DNA of 64,000 nt from Chlamydia trachomatis (GCA_945872565.1 CAMBZN010000001.1:62001-126000); one strand, 5' to 3'; positions 45,641-56,162 are shown, counted from the first letter of the stretch. Notes: generated by a model from the letters alone, not told the origin. Numbers and translations: made by a program.

Positions 45641-46057
45641 ATGTGGGAAAAAACGATTAAGAAACGGTATCCGGGGGTGAAAAAGGAGCAAGTATGGAAC
45701 CTGTGGAAAGATGTGAACAATTGGGCAAAATGGAACACAGAGGTAGAGACAAGTGTACTGTTAGATAAGTTTGAGAAGGGAGGGGTAATAGAGCTTAAAC
45801 TTAAACAAGTGCCCGCAGTAAAGCTTATTTTAGAACAGGTGCAAGAAAATGTAAGTTTTACCGAATGCGCTCAATTGCCAGGTGCTAAGTTGTTTAGAAA
45901 GAGTGAGATGGTGGAAACGGAAGGGGGTTTGGAGGTAAAAGTGACTATTTCCATAAGTGGAGCGGCCTATTTTATGTGGGTAAATGCTGTAGGAGAGAAG
46001 GTTACGGCAAAAATATTAGGGCAATTGGATGCGATGATAGAGTTTATAAATATATAA
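45641..46057 (+). CDS. SRPBCC (START-like) domain protein
   Basis: A protein of about 138 residues from the ATG at 45641, which follows GGGGGAATAAA; the frame to 45608 adds 11 residues without a ribosome site. The fold is the helix-grip SRPBCC type: KKEQVWNLWKDVNNWAKWNTEVE at the N-terminus, strands, and a long C-terminal helix (VTAKILGQLDAMIEF). Such proteins bind hydrophobic ligands in a central cavity. No catalytic residues can be named. It stands between the hrcA promoter and the phosphatase-like gene. Confidence 0.7.
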   Translation: MWEKTIKKRYPGVKKEQVWNLWKDVNNWAKWNTEVETSVLLDKFEKGGVIELKLKQVPAVKLILEQVQENVSFTECAQLPGAKLFRKSEMVETEGGLEVKVTISISGAAYFMWVNAVGEKVTAKILGQLDAMIEFINI

Positions 46058-46143
46058 AAAATGTATTATAAAGATTTTACATGATTTTATTTAGAAGAAT
46101 ATGGTAAACTTGCATTTTATAAAACCTAAATCAAGGAAAAATG

Positions 46144-47859
46144 ATGGCACCACCAATTGTCCCAAAGGCTCTTACCGATTTAATGAACATGTGTTCTGTG
46201 GGGGGTAGCCATAAATTACACAAAAATGGCAACGGCTACAGTTACAGTGTTGTTAAAACTGGTTCCAAAGAAATAGGCTATGACGTTCTTCGTGTTATCG
46301 GTTATATTTTTTTATCGTTTGTTTTTATTCCTGCGCTAATTGCAATGACCATACTCTTAGAAAATTTTAAGAAGAAAGTAACAGAATCTAATTCTGCTGC
46401 AGCCACAGCAGCCACAGCAGCCACAGCAGCCACAGCAGCCACAGGAGCCACAGGAGCCACAGGAGCCACAGGAGCCACAGGAGCCACAGGAGCCACAGGA
46501 GCCACAGGAGCCACAGGAGCCACAGGAGCCACAGGAGCCGGCGGCCCATTAGAACCGATTAAGGAAGAAGAAGTTGAACATTCAAATTCAGATTCAGATT
46601 CAACAGTTGACGCCGATGACGAAGCAGAAAGACAAGACAACGAAAGAAGAGCCTTACAAGCAGCAGCAAAAGCCGCCGCAGCAGAAGCACAAGCACAAGC
46701 ACAAGCACAAGCACAAGCACAAGCACCAGCACCAGCACCAGCACAAGCTAAAACAGAAGCAGCTGCATTAAAAATACAAAAGATTATACGAGGACATCAA
46801 GTAAGGGCAGAACAAGGACAAATTCGAGTAGAATTAAGCAGGGATGTTTTTGGATCGGCTGAAAAAATGATCGAATATATGAGGCATGTAATTGCTTCAA
46901 GAGAAAGTTTAGCAGATAGTAAAGAAGTTGGCTATTTAAGAGAGCCTGAATTGTTGGGAGACATGTTTACGTTAGCTAAAGTTTTCCCTCATCTTTGTGT
47001 TGGGGCAAGATTATGTTTAGACGGCATTGTTGATTTTCAAAACACAACAAAACAAAGGAGAGTAGGTAAGCCAATTAGTCAAAATCATAAAGGTAAAATA
47101 GATACATTTAAAGAACTTTTAAACGAAAAGCGTACTGCCGAAAATAAACAAGGTATGGATAATTTTATGCAGGGACCATGTTTTATTCCATATACGACTT
47201 GTACAGATGGGGGTATTTTTGGATGTGTATACACTACAAATGGACAAGCTTGGGACCTTATAAAACATGGTTGTGCGGACCAAGATAACATAAATACTTC
47301 TGCACGTCTTTACTTAAAACCTGAACGTACTAAAGATTACCCTCTAAATAATACTGTTAATCCAAAAAAAGATGAATCAATGAAGACCTATACACGAGTT
47401 ATAGATGCAGAGTTGGATTATTACTTTGATATAAATGGTAAAAGTACTACTAATTTTTTAAAAGTATTTGGTGCATTTAAAGAAGCGGCACGGTTTCTTA
47501 TCAGGCAAGAGGTAAGTCGAAATCCTGAAATGATGGTAGTTCATTGCTCTCAAGGGATGGAAAGAAGTGTTACAACGGTAGTTGGAATCATACTTACAAT
47601 GTTACAATTAAAAGGTGAGACTATAACTCAAGAAATAGTAAATTTAGTAGTGAAATTTGTTCGGACACAAAGGCCTTGTTCTACTAAATATGATGATAAA
47701 TTAGAAGAAGTTCGTAAAGAATACCCTGAAGACTCAACGTGGAAATCTGTACATGAATTGTTAAGACAGCTTACCGAGTATTTTCTTGATCCTGATAAAC
47801 TTGAGAAACTCAAGCAAGAGCAGGAGAAAGGCGGGGGCGGGGGAGCAAAAACCGATTAG
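46144..47859 (+). CDS. Membrane-anchored PTP/DSP-like phosphatase with IQ motif and repeat linkers
   Basis: About 571 residues; the second ATG (46144) has better spacing from AAGGA than the first (46141). Order (numbering from 46141): one membrane segment about 49-72; (AAT)5-(GAT)10 linker about 87-131; acidic stretch; (QA/PA) linker about 183-202; IQ calmodulin-binding motif [11 protein letters not shown] (212-222), matching IQxxxRGxxxR; then a C-terminal domain with the protein tyrosine/dual-specificity phosphatase loop HCSQGMERS (468-476; Cys469, Arg475) followed by a VRTQRP helix. All residues needed for thiol-phosphate catalysis are present. The combination strongly suggests a host-directed effector, but secretion, calmodulin binding and substrate are inference. 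Confidence 0.7.
   Translation: MAPPIVPKALTDLMNMCSVGGSHKLHKNGNGYSYSVVKTGSKEIGYDVLRVIGYIFLSFVFIPALIAMTILLENFKKKVTESNSAAATAATAATAATAATGATGATGATGATGATGATGATGATGATGATGAGGPLEPIKEEEVEHSNSDSDSTVDADDEAERQDNERRALQAAAKAAAAEAQAQAQAQAQAQAPAPAPAQAKTEAAALKIQKIIRGHQVRAEQGQIRVELSRDVFGSAEKMIEYMRHVIASRESLADSKEVGYLREPELLGDMFTLAKVFPHLCVGARLCLDGIVDFQNTTKQRRVGKPISQNHKGKIDTFKELLNEKRTAENKQGMDNFMQGPCFIPYTTCTDGGIFGCVYTTNGQAWDLIKHGCADQDNINTSARLYLKPERTKDYPLNNTVNPKKDESMKTYTRVIDAELDYYFDINGKSTTNFLKVFGAFKEAARFLIRQEVSRNPEMMVVHCSQGMERSVTTVVGIILTMLQLKGETITQEIVNLVVKFVRTQRPCSTKYDDKLEEVRKEYPEDSTWKSVHELLRQLTEYFLDPDKLEKLKQEQEKGGGGGAKTD
46399..46542 (+). repeat. Nine-base tandem repeat coding (AAT)5(GAT)10
   Basis: Five copies of GCAGCCACA followed by ten of GGAGCCACA, then a degenerate end. 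The unit is a multiple of three, so copy-number change would vary linker length without breaking the frame. Confidence 0.95.
46687..46748 (+). repeat. Six-base tandem repeat coding (QA)n/(PA)n
   Basis: Repeated CAAGCA units followed by CCAGCA units, coding alternating Gln-Ala then Pro-Ala. Frame-neutral length variation is expected. Confidence 0.9.
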
Positions 47860-47871
47860 CTGAAAACTCGA

Positions 47872-50800
47872 TCAGCGCGGCCCAATAATTAGCGGGAGAA
47901 TATCTACAATCGATGGCCTCCAACTAAGACCACGTGTATAGACAATTTTTTGTGCAATCGCGCATGCAATAATTGCCTTCTTATGCATCTGTGGAATAGA
48001 TGTCAAAATCCTATCTCTATATTTTCTTTGAAAAATAGGAAGCAAATACTCCACAAGTGTGATCATCAACGGATCTGATAAAGAGCTTGATAACTCAATA
48101 TTCTCCAAATGATCAAGGATTTGATAGGTGTAGCCGTTAATTTTTTCCGATATTTCATCTGATAATTGCGTAAGAGGACTTTTGAGCTCATCATGCGATT
48201 TTAATAGTAAACTTGCTTCATTTTGTGATTTTTCTTTAAGAAAGGATAAAACATCAACCATCAACTCATCCTTATCTTTTAAAAACTCTTCGTTCTTCAT
48301 CAATAAACTACACATTACTTCAAGTGATGAGGTCATAACACCCCCTTTATTGGCCGAACTATCCTTGATGATCAAACAACCAAGCCCCTCAAGGGCACTT
48401 CTTGCCTCAGAGGTTAGATACAAATTTGCCCCTTCTACAATCGCTTTAGATGTTGGCATCCCTTCGGCATTTAAATAATTTCGATAGTTATTAATATTTA
48501 GCGTTCTTGGACGCCCCCCACCTGGAATAAATACATCCACTTCCACCTGATGCAAATGATGGCTGTACAAATGCTGCGTCTCATTGCCCAAAAGCCAGTG
48601 CTCCTCTAACTTAGAGCCGGCCATTTTCAGGCAAAGAGTTTCAACCTGGTATTGAGATTTATCTTTGGTCGTGTCAATGTCAAGGAGAAATCCCCCATCA
48701 TGAAGCTTGCTTGCAGGGTAAAATCGTAAAGGCTTTTCTTGCTTGAAAAGATGCGCAAGTTCTTTTAAATCAAGCCCATGCGGATCATAGATGGTCCCTG
48801 AAACATCGGTAATTGCAAGCAACTTTGCTGTGTGGGGGTAGAACTTATAAAGATTATAAATTTGATTTCCAGCAACATCTCCGTCAGGACCACCAGAAAT
48901 TTTTACAGTAAAGGGATCTTTATCTGGGTCAATGTTCATATATCTAAGGATATTTTCCATGTAGACATTCACTGTGTATGAAGTCACTCCATATTCTTTA
49001 TGGTTGAAACCATATTTTGGCTTGGAGGAGATAAAGGCGGCCCCTAAAATATACCCCACCCGAACACTATAGTCAGCAATCCATTCAATCATGCAGTTAT
49101 GCATATTTTCATCAGGTCCAAGATAGATATATTCAGGACGGCCATGATAGTCTACAATGTCTTTGGCTTTTAAAGACCCATCCTCATGCATATTCACAAG
49201 GCTCAATAGGGTGTAAACAAAGGAACGTTGCGATGAGTATAGGTAAGCATTTCTTTGTCCGCCGTGATACTGTGTAATTTTTGTCTGCACTTGATCAGCG
49301 CTTAGCCCTGCATCGACAAGCTCTGTTTGATAAATCTCTGTTTCAAAACTTAAATCGGCAAAAGGCTCTATAAAGATCACAACCTTTGACCCTCCCTCTG
49401 GAATATCTTTGTTTTTTTTCTGCTGCGTATAGGCTAAATTATAGCATTCAGAAAAAATATTTAACCTCTCCCAGTTGGCTTGCTCCGGTTTTTTAGGGAA
49501 AATGGTCCTTAACCCCCCGCGAGAAAGATCTTTAAACCTAACCTGAAAAGAAATAAAGGATTTTCCTTTTATAAAGAAAATTCCATAGGGAAGTTCAGGA
49601 AATTTCTCTCTATAGTCGTAAAATAAAGCTGTGAGAATAGAAGGATCAATTCTTAAGGCGATGGCACTTTTGTTATTTTTGTAAAAATTTGTTTTTAAGG
49701 TGTAGTCAACAACAGAAAACATGGAGAGAAAAATATTTTTTCTTTTGGTATCTTGAGAGAGGTTGCCTGTATCAATTTCGTCAATCATCTTAAGAAACAA
49801 TTTCTTCAACACTTCGAATTGTTTTAGGCAGGCAATTTTTGGGTCAAACTTGCAATGAAATGATTCTATCATCTTTACTGTCAAATCAGGATGATACGTT
49901 GCAGCCTCAATAATACTATCCTTTGAATACATGTTTGCATCGGCATGAAGAATCAACTGATGGGTAAGGTCAAGAACGGTTCGTAAAAGATTTCCCTCAT
50001 TTCCAGTGACAAGGAAAGTGTTTACAAACTTAAGCTCAATAGCATCTGCATCTTCGAAATATTTTAACGTCGCAAGCTCTTGTAAAAAATCCTTGATATC
50101 AGTTGCTTCCCAGGCAGAAGTGTTATTTTTTCCATGGACAGATAAAGACATAAGGAGAATATTATCAGAGCTGTATGGATCAATATAGGTAGCATTAACT
50201 TTTTTCATAACAAGATTATGGCGATGAACAAGCTTTGCTAGTTTATAGAGGAATTGATATTTATGGGTATTTTTCCATGCAAGGACAATTTGCATAGAGG
50301 GCCCTTGAGGATGATCCAATTTCCAGTCTCTTAAGTATCTAATATCGTACTGAAGGTGATCCCTTGTTTTAGATCGAAAATACATTTCTACAATTTGTTC
50401 CAACCGATCCCTGGTAAGAACCTTTAAAAACCTAGAATTCATGCTCATAATAGCGGAATCAAAGTCTTTTTCCGTAAATTCTGGCATCCTTGCCAGTACA
50501 TTTACATATATTTGCCGTAAGTCATCGAAGCTAAGGGGTGACTCTCCTTTGCTATCTTCATCGACAACCTTTGTATAATAGATCACAGCGACCCGTATTT
50601 TTTCATTTGAGTCAAAACCGGGAAGGGATGAATTGGAGATAAAAGTTTGATAACTAAGGATTCCAAAGTGCACGTACTGTTTTAAGATTTTTAAGTCGGC
50701 AAGCGGGCCATCAAGGCAAACCACAATAGAGCAATCGCTAAAATGAATTTGTACAAATTCCCCCTGAACGGCAAAACCCATCAGATTGTGTACAATAGTC

Positions 50801-50922
50801 ATTACTTGATCATCAGAAAATTCCTCGAAAAAGGATGCTGGCATGTGAGCGAGTGTCCAATTATAATGGATCTCAAAGGAGGCTCTTTCGTGACTAAGAG
50901 CAAGTTGAATGTTTTTTTTCAT
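47872..50922 (-). CDS. gdh2: Large NAD-dependent glutamate dehydrogenase
   Basis: A 1016-residue enzyme of the large NAD-specific glutamate dehydrogenase type, converting glutamate to 2-oxoglutarate and ammonium. After a long N-terminal regulatory region, the catalytic half shows SRGGLRTIFPKKPEQ, VIFIEPF, the substrate/nucleotide stretch KISGGPDGDVAGNQIY (about residues 670-685), KLHDGGF, and the C-terminal IVEGANLYLTSEAR. It probably feeds host-derived glutamate into the TCA cycle. Large GDHs are found in environmental chlamydiae. It faces the phosphatase-like gene, 12 bases apart, and its own upstream spacer holds an ATPase remnant. Confidence 0.9.
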   Translation of the reverse strand: MKKNIQLALSHERASFEIHYNWTLAHMPASFFEEFSDDQVMTIVHNLMGFAVQGEFVQIHFSDCSIVVCLDGPLADLKILKQYVHFGILSYQTFISNSSLPGFDSNEKIRVAVIYYTKVVDEDSKGESPLSFDDLRQIYVNVLARMPEFTEKDFDSAIMSMNSRFLKVLTRDRLEQIVEMYFRSKTRDHLQYDIRYLRDWKLDHPQGPSMQIVLAWKNTHKYQFLYKLAKLVHRHNLVMKKVNATYIDPYSSDNILLMSLSVHGKNNTSAWEATDIKDFLQELATLKYFEDADAIELKFVNTFLVTGNEGNLLRTVLDLTHQLILHADANMYSKDSIIEAATYHPDLTVKMIESFHCKFDPKIACLKQFEVLKKLFLKMIDEIDTGNLSQDTKRKNIFLSMFSVVDYTLKTNFYKNNKSAIALRIDPSILTALFYDYREKFPELPYGIFFIKGKSFISFQVRFKDLSRGGLRTIFPKKPEQANWERLNIFSECYNLAYTQQKKNKDIPEGGSKVVIFIEPFADLSFETEIYQTELVDAGLSADQVQTKITQYHGGQRNAYLYSSQRSFVYTLLSLVNMHEDGSLKAKDIVDYHGRPEYIYLGPDENMHNCMIEWIADYSVRVGYILGAAFISSKPKYGFNHKEYGVTSYTVNVYMENILRYMNIDPDKDPFTVKISGGPDGDVAGNQIYNLYKFYPHTAKLLAITDVSGTIYDPHGLDLKELAHLFKQEKPLRFYPASKLHDGGFLLDIDTTKDKSQYQVETLCLKMAGSKLEEHWLLGNETQHLYSHHLHQVEVDVFIPGGGRPRTLNINNYRNYLNAEGMPTSKAIVEGANLYLTSEARSALEGLGCLIIKDSSANKGGVMTSSLEVMCSLLMKNEEFLKDKDELMVDVLSFLKEKSQNEASLLLKSHDELKSPLTQLSDEISEKINGYTYQILDHLENIELSSSLSDPLMITLVEYLLPIFQRKYRDRILTSIPQMHKKAIIACAIAQKIVYTRGLSWRPSIVDILPLIIGPR

Positions 50923-51304
50923 AGTTGGTCCTGTGCTCTTAACCCTAAAAATTTATCTATATTTGTCTATAAAATTTCTTTCACCTTCTCATTTTTTAAT
51001 AAATATTGGATGTTTTAATCAAACAGAGCTTCTGTTCGATGATGAAAAAAATGGATGATCTATGAAAATAATCATACAGTATTTGCTTTAATTGCTAAAA
51101 GAGTAAGTGTATTCTCTTGTTTTACAGCACAATAGGCCTTTTTTAAGATGGTTTATCACTCATTTAGTGCTAGAGACTCCATCCTTTAACGGGTTTATAA
51201 TTGGAAAAATTAAAAGAAATAATTGATCATTTGATCAGTTCTTTCTAAATCAGAGTACCGCCTGTTTTGTAATCATTTTACAGGTTATACCCCCCCCCTT
51301 TAAC
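50923..51304. other. Spacer with ATPase remnant, C-tract and inverted repeats
   Basis: About 380 bases upstream of the glutamate dehydrogenase. Besides the remnant at 51091-51204 it contains TGATCA-TT-TGATCA (about 51224-51237), an imperfect CCTGT...ACAGG inverted repeat (about 51262-51286), and a run of eight or nine C just before 51300. C-runs in Chlamydia promoters can vary in length, but this run lies about 370 bases from the gdh start, so a role is uncertain. I see no intact gene. Confidence 0.6.
51091..51204 (-). pseudogene. Decayed fragment of a P1B-type ATPase gene
   Basis: Translated on the minus strand in one frame, these 38 codons read ...LKDGVSSTK*VINHLKKAY and continue CAVKQENTLTLLAI. 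This aligns without gaps to residues near the end of the intact ATPase at 52169-54154 (LNDDIATIGWLLNHAKKTH, then RIVKQNITLALLAI): about 13 of the last 21 positions are identical, and the stop sits exactly at the Trp (TGG to TGA). Homology may continue weakly to about 51000 (HHRTEAL against HEGSTVL). It is a duplicate copy in late decay, 1 kb from the intact gene on the same strand. Confidence 0.75.
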
Positions 51305-51910
<606 letters not shown>

Positions 51911-52168
51911 TTATTTATTAACTTTTGTTTTTAGTATATAGTAATTATAAATTATTCATAGATTTAATTCAATAAGTAAATATCCATGATAAGAAAATTT
52001 TATAAAAAAAGTATATCTCCTTACAAACGGCATTTTGGGTTAAGAGATACAGCAATGAGTAATAAACTATTAATTTTAAGCATGTTACTTCTTCTAATGA
52101 AAGGCTCTAACTAAAAAAAGTTTAATTAATTGTTTCGCTTTGTATTTTGCTAAATATCTTACTAAAAA

Positions 52169-54154
52169 TTAAGTTGTTAGACTGACTTTTTGTCTTAATA
52201 AACGCAAGGAGTTTAAGCCCACAAGAACTGTGCTCCCCTCATGTAGGATTACCGCTATAAAAAGTGGAATCAACCCAGATAGGGATAAAATAGCATTGAT
52301 ACCAATTGCTAAAAGAGCAAGTGTAATGTTCTGTTTAACAATGCGATGGGTCTTTTTAGCATGATTTAAAAGCCATCCAATGGTTGCAATATCATCATTT
52401 AAAAGGACAACATCTGCTGCCTCAATAGCTGTTTGACTTCCAATTTTACCCATTGCAACGCCCACATAAGCAAAAGAGAGCGCCGGAGCATCATTAACCC
52501 CATCTCCCACCATAATAATATGCTCATGATCGCTATAATCTTTAATAATCTGTAACTTTTGGTCAGGACTTACATCAGCATGAAAAGTCTTTAAACCCAC
52601 TAAATCTGCAACAGCTCTTGCATTAGCTACATGGTCACCTGTAAGCATCTCTAAGTTAATACTTTTGGAAAGATCAAGGAGGGTCTTTTTCATATTAGGA
52701 CGAATTTCATCAAGAAAATGAAAAATTGCAACGCTCTCATTTACAAGCACAAGAGAGACAACTTTCCCCTGACGGTCGATTTTGCTAAGGATGAGTTCCT
52801 TTCTTTGGTTTGGAATTTTTTCTAGAATGTAGTCAGGTGAACCGATATAGACGCTGACCTTTTGGCTATTTTGTTGTATAGCCCCCTCGACCCCATATCC
52901 AGAAATTGCTTTAAGATCTTCAATGGGAGAAAAAGGGATTGCATTTTTTCTTGCATAGGAAATGATTGCATCGGCAATGGGGTGATGCGTCCCATTTTCC
53001 AGGCCAGCTGCCACGCTAACTAGGAAGTTTTTATCTAAAGAGGTGGAGAGCACCTCTATGGAGGTGCAGCTTAGTTGGCCGGTTGTAAGAGTTCCTGTTT
53101 TATCAAAAAAAAGACGGGTACAGGAGCTTAATGCATCTAAAATCACCCCCCCCTTGAGGAGGATGCCTCTTCTTGCGCACGCAGAGATTGCCCCTAAATA
53201 GGCAGTTGGTGCTCCAATAATAAGGGCACAAGGAGAGGCTGCGATCAAAAAGGCAAGAGAGCGGTAGATTGACCCTTGGTTTGTGAGAAAGGGGATAGAC
53301 AATAGGAAAGGAAGAATTGCTGCAATCAGAATAGAACAAACAATAATAGAGGAGGCATAGATTGATCCAAAGCGGTCTAAGAAACGCTCTAGCTTTGGTT
53401 TAGCTTCAGAAGCCTGGGTAATAAGAGTAATGATTCTAGCTAAAGTAGATTCACCAGAAGTTTTTGTTACCTCTACAGTCAATGCACCGTCAATATTCAT
53501 ACTTCCAGCCTGCACCTGATCACCTTTCTTTTTAGAAATGGGGATGCTTTCCCCCGTTAGGTGAGATAAACTTACAAAAGATGCCCCATCAACAACTGTT
53601 CCATCAAGGGGGACAATTTCCCCTGATCGGATTAAGATTTTTGTCCCAGGCGCAATTTCTCGAATAGATTTTTGAAACGTTTCCCCATCGTTTTCAAGGA
53701 CAATAGCAAGAGTGGGAGAAATTTTTTGCAAGGCTGACAGTGCCCCTTTTGTTTTTTGCGTGACCATATCTTCAAGAGAGTGGGAGAGTGCAAAAAGCAC
53801 AAGAAGAAGGGCCCCTTCCAATTGACTACCTATCACCACTGAAAGAAAAGCTGCAAGAGTCATCAAGACTTCGATGTTAATCTTAAATGTCTTTAGGTCT
53901 TTTAAAGTGTCTATAAGAGCTGGAGTTCCAACAAAAAAATAGACAATAATTAAAAAAAAATTGGATAGGTTTTTAAAATAGTATGTTAAAACAAATGAAC
54001 ACATAAGCAGCACAAGAGAGAGGCAGGAGGATACAATTGAGGAATATTTTCCCCATAGACGGGAATCGGCGGTAATAAAGGGATTTTGTGTCTCTTCAAA
54101 GCCTGAGGATAGATAATCGTCTAGTAAGTAAGTAAGGGGTGGATTTTTTTTCAT
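52169..54154 (-). CDS. zntA: P1B-4-type heavy-metal ATPase (ZntA/CT727-like)
   Basis: A 661-residue P-type ATPase. Phosphorylation motif FFDKTGTLT, actuator SHLTGESIPIS, nucleotide-site histidine-proline in THHPIADA, and hinge VGDGVNDAPAL are all present. The metal-binding transmembrane motif is SPC (IAASPCALIIGAP), and the last helices have HEGSTVL. SPC plus HEGxT, few membrane segments and no N-terminal metal domain mark the P1B-4 group, which exports Fe(II), Co(II) or Zn(II). So an iron or cobalt export role is likelier than Zn/Cd, though the positional homologue in Chlamydia is called zntA. Coupled by ATGA overlap to the VIT-like gene. Confidence 0.9.
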   Translation of the reverse strand: MKKNPPLTYLLDDYLSSGFEETQNPFITADSRLWGKYSSIVSSCLSLVLLMCSFVLTYYFKNLSNFFLIIVYFFVGTPALIDTLKDLKTFKINIEVLMTLAAFLSVVIGSQLEGALLLVLFALSHSLEDMVTQKTKGALSALQKISPTLAIVLENDGETFQKSIREIAPGTKILIRSGEIVPLDGTVVDGASFVSLSHLTGESIPISKKKGDQVQAGSMNIDGALTVEVTKTSGESTLARIITLITQASEAKPKLERFLDRFGSIYASSIIVCSILIAAILPFLLSIPFLTNQGSIYRSLAFLIAASPCALIIGAPTAYLGAISACARRGILLKGGVILDALSSCTRLFFDKTGTLTTGQLSCTSIEVLSTSLDKNFLVSVAAGLENGTHHPIADAIISYARKNAIPFSPIEDLKAISGYGVEGAIQQNSQKVSVYIGSPDYILEKIPNQRKELILSKIDRQGKVVSLVLVNESVAIFHFLDEIRPNMKKTLLDLSKSINLEMLTGDHVANARAVADLVGLKTFHADVSPDQKLQIIKDYSDHEHIIMVGDGVNDAPALSFAYVGVAMGKIGSQTAIEAADVVLLNDDIATIGWLLNHAKKTHRIVKQNITLALLAIGINAILSLSGLIPLFIAVILHEGSTVLVGLNSLRLLRQKVSLTT

Positions 54155-54912
54155 AAGAGCTCATTGACAAGAAATTTTGTAAAAAAATAGGTTGCAAAGG
54201 TTGCAAGAAAAGTAATGCTTAAGGATTTTATTGTATATTCTAAAACCTCCAGCTTCTCCATTTTTGCTAGAATAATGCCGGTGATCCCTGTAATGGAAAA
54301 TGCGGTGATAAACAATCCAAAAGAGGGGGAGATCGCAAGGCCCGTTGGAATCGATAGTGCAGCGATTACAACGCCAACTCCCGCCCCGAGTGCTTGCTTT
54401 AGCGGATGGACGTAAGATTCCATTGGAATGCCTAGTTCTTCCTCAAGCATTATGGAGAGAAGCTTGTTGTCATCAGCCATTAAAACATCAATAATTTTTG
54501 ATAGTAATGGCTCCCTTAACCCTTTTGCCGCATAAATCTCAGTGAGTTCTTCCCTTTCTTCCTCTCGATTATTCTCGATTTCAAATTTTTCTTCCATTAC
54601 GGCTTTGTTTATCCTCTCAATTCTTGCCCACCCAAGTTGAGCGGACCTGCCAACTTTCCAAAAGAAAATTCCCACAAGGTAAACAGACAGTAGGATAAAG
54701 ATCTTTTCTTGACCAATGTCTAGGGTGCTTGCAATCATTTGAATTAAAAGGGTGGAGATGGCCACATCTTTTGCGCTATCGGCTCCTGCAGAAATATGCC
54801 CTGGTGCCTCTACAGCATGAAGGTCGGAAGTTGCTCTGCTCCCTTTTTGCCTTGCATTTTTTAAATGCTCAATAACAGACAAATTTTCAAAATGTGATTT
54901 TTTTGTACTCAT
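54151..54912 (-). CDS. VIT1/CCC1-like membrane protein
   Basis: A 253-residue protein with about five membrane segments and a central cytoplasmic helical region. The central part resembles the VIT1/CCC1 iron-manganese transporter metal-binding domain: REEEREELTEIYAAKGL, then DNKLLSIMLEEELGI, with repeated glutamates. It lies between serS and the P1B-4 ATPase with four-base overlaps on both sides, as CT728 does in Chlamydia (from memory). This suggests linked metal detoxification. The VIT assignment is by pattern; the N-terminal DGxxT motif of classical VIT1 is not obvious. Confidence 0.65.
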   Translation of the reverse strand: MSTKKSHFENLSVIEHLKNARQKGSRATSDLHAVEAPGHISAGADSAKDVAISTLLIQMIASTLDIGQEKIFILLSVYLVGIFFWKVGRSAQLGWARIERINKAVMEEKFEIENNREEEREELTEIYAAKGLREPLLSKIIDVLMADDNKLLSIMLEEELGIPMESYVHPLKQALGAGVGVVIAALSIPTGLAISPSFGLFITAFSITGITGIILAKMEKLEVLEYTIKSLSITFLATFATYFFTKFLVNELL

Positions 54913-56162
54913 AAATACTTTTTTAACGCTTTAGGGATGTTAAATGAACCATCTGGATTTTGGAAGTTTTCTAAAATAGCCACCATCAACCGAGGCGTTG
55001 CAAGTCCAGATCCGTTAATTGTATGGACAAAGGTATTTTCATGAGTTTCTTTATCTTTGTAACGGATTTTAGAGCGCCTTGATTGGAAATCAGTGCAATT
55101 GGAAACAGAAGAGACCTCATAATAGCGACCTTGCCCTGGTAAAAACACCTCTATATCGATTGTTTTGGAAGCTGCAAAGGACATGTCGCCGGTAACAAGG
55201 AGCATGTTTCGGTAATGGAGGTCAAGCTGCACAAGAACTTCTTCAGCAGAGGATAGGATTTGCTGGAACACTTGCTCGCTTTCATCTTGGCTTGTAAATG
55301 CAAACAGCTCGATTTTATTGAACTGATGAATTCTAATCAATCCGCGCTCATTTTTTCCATGGGCCCCTGCCTCTCGTCTAAAACATGGGGTATAAGCAAC
55401 TAATTTTTTCGGCAGCTCCTTTACATCCATGATCGTATCCATGTAAAGGCCGTTTAAAGCAACTTCTGCGGTAGGAATCAGATAGTGGTCAAAATCTTTG
55501 TCCTTCACACGAAATAGTTGAGAGGCAAATTTTGGCAATTGCCCTGACCCATACATGACCTCTGGATGGACCATGTGAGGTAAAAGTCGCATCTGAAATC
55601 CATTTTTCTTGTGGGTATCAATCATTAAATTTAGCAATGCCCACTCTAGTTCTGCCCCAAGACCTGTGTAAACAGGAAATCCAGAGCCAGCAATTTTTGC
55701 CCCTGCGGCAAAATCAAAAAGCTTGTTTTGCTCCCCAATTTCTAAATGATTTTTGACAGGAAAATGAAAAGTGGGTTTTTGCCCCACTTGCTTGATGCAC
55801 TCATTATCGCCCGGATCTTGTGATATTTTTACACTTGGATCGGGAAGGTTTGGAAGAACACTAAGGCATGCTTCATAAAGCTCTTTTTGCAGGTCGGTTT
55901 TTTCCTCTAGTTCTTTTAAATCCATTTTAGTGCTTGCAACTTCATGCATAGCCGTGGAAGGATCTTGCCCTTGTTGCTTTTTTGTTCCGATTTCTTTGGA
56001 TAGGAAATTTAAACGCTCTTTTACTCGTTCTAATTTAGATAAGTTTTCTGTATAGCTGTTGTAATGTTGAATGAGTTCACCTAGAGAAATGGAAGAATCT
56101 TTAGTGCGAAGTTGCTGTTCAATGAGTGCTGGATCTTTTAAAATTTTCTTAATGGGGAGCAT
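54909..56162 (-). CDS. serS: Seryl-tRNA synthetase
   Basis: A 417-residue class II synthetase. The N-terminal arm is a long antiparallel coiled coil (about residues 30-105) that grips tRNA-Ser. Motif 2 is FRREAGAHGKNERGLIRIHQF (split here: FRREAGAHGK then ERGLIRIHQF), and motif 3 lies at ATPRLMVAILEN, where the family usually has a small residue plus R. It attaches serine to tRNA-Ser. It heads the serS / VIT-like / ATPase operon; the VIT-like ATG overlaps its stop. Confidence 0.97.
   Translation of the reverse strand: MLPIKKILKDPALIEQQLRTKDSSISLGELIQHYNSYTENLSKLERVKERLNFLSKEIGTKKQQGQDPSTAMHEVASTKMDLKELEEKTDLQKELYEACLSVLPNLPDPSVKISQDPGDNECIKQVGQKPTFHFPVKNHLEIGEQNKLFDFAAGAKIAGSGFPVYTGLGAELEWALLNLMIDTHKKNGFQMRLLPHMVHPEVMYGSGQLPKFASQLFRVKDKDFDHYLIPTAEVALNGLYMDTIMDVKELPKKLVAYTPCFRREAGAHGKNERGLIRIHQFNKIELFAFTSQDESEQVFQQILSSAEEVLVQLDLHYRNMLLVTGDMSFAASKTIDIEVFLPGQGRYYEVSSVSNCTDFQSRRSKIRYKDKETHENTFVHTINGSGLATPRLMVAILENFQNPDGSFNIPKALKKYL

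Noticed and set aside
46302..46771. Open frames on the other strand or frame across the phosphatase-gene repeats
   Set aside because: They are low-complexity shadows of the GAT and QA repeats with no start signal.
52055..52114. A 19-residue hydrophobic mini-frame upstream of the P1B-4 ATPase end
   Set aside because: No convincing ribosome site or conservation evidence; frames of this size are common by chance in AT-rich spacers.
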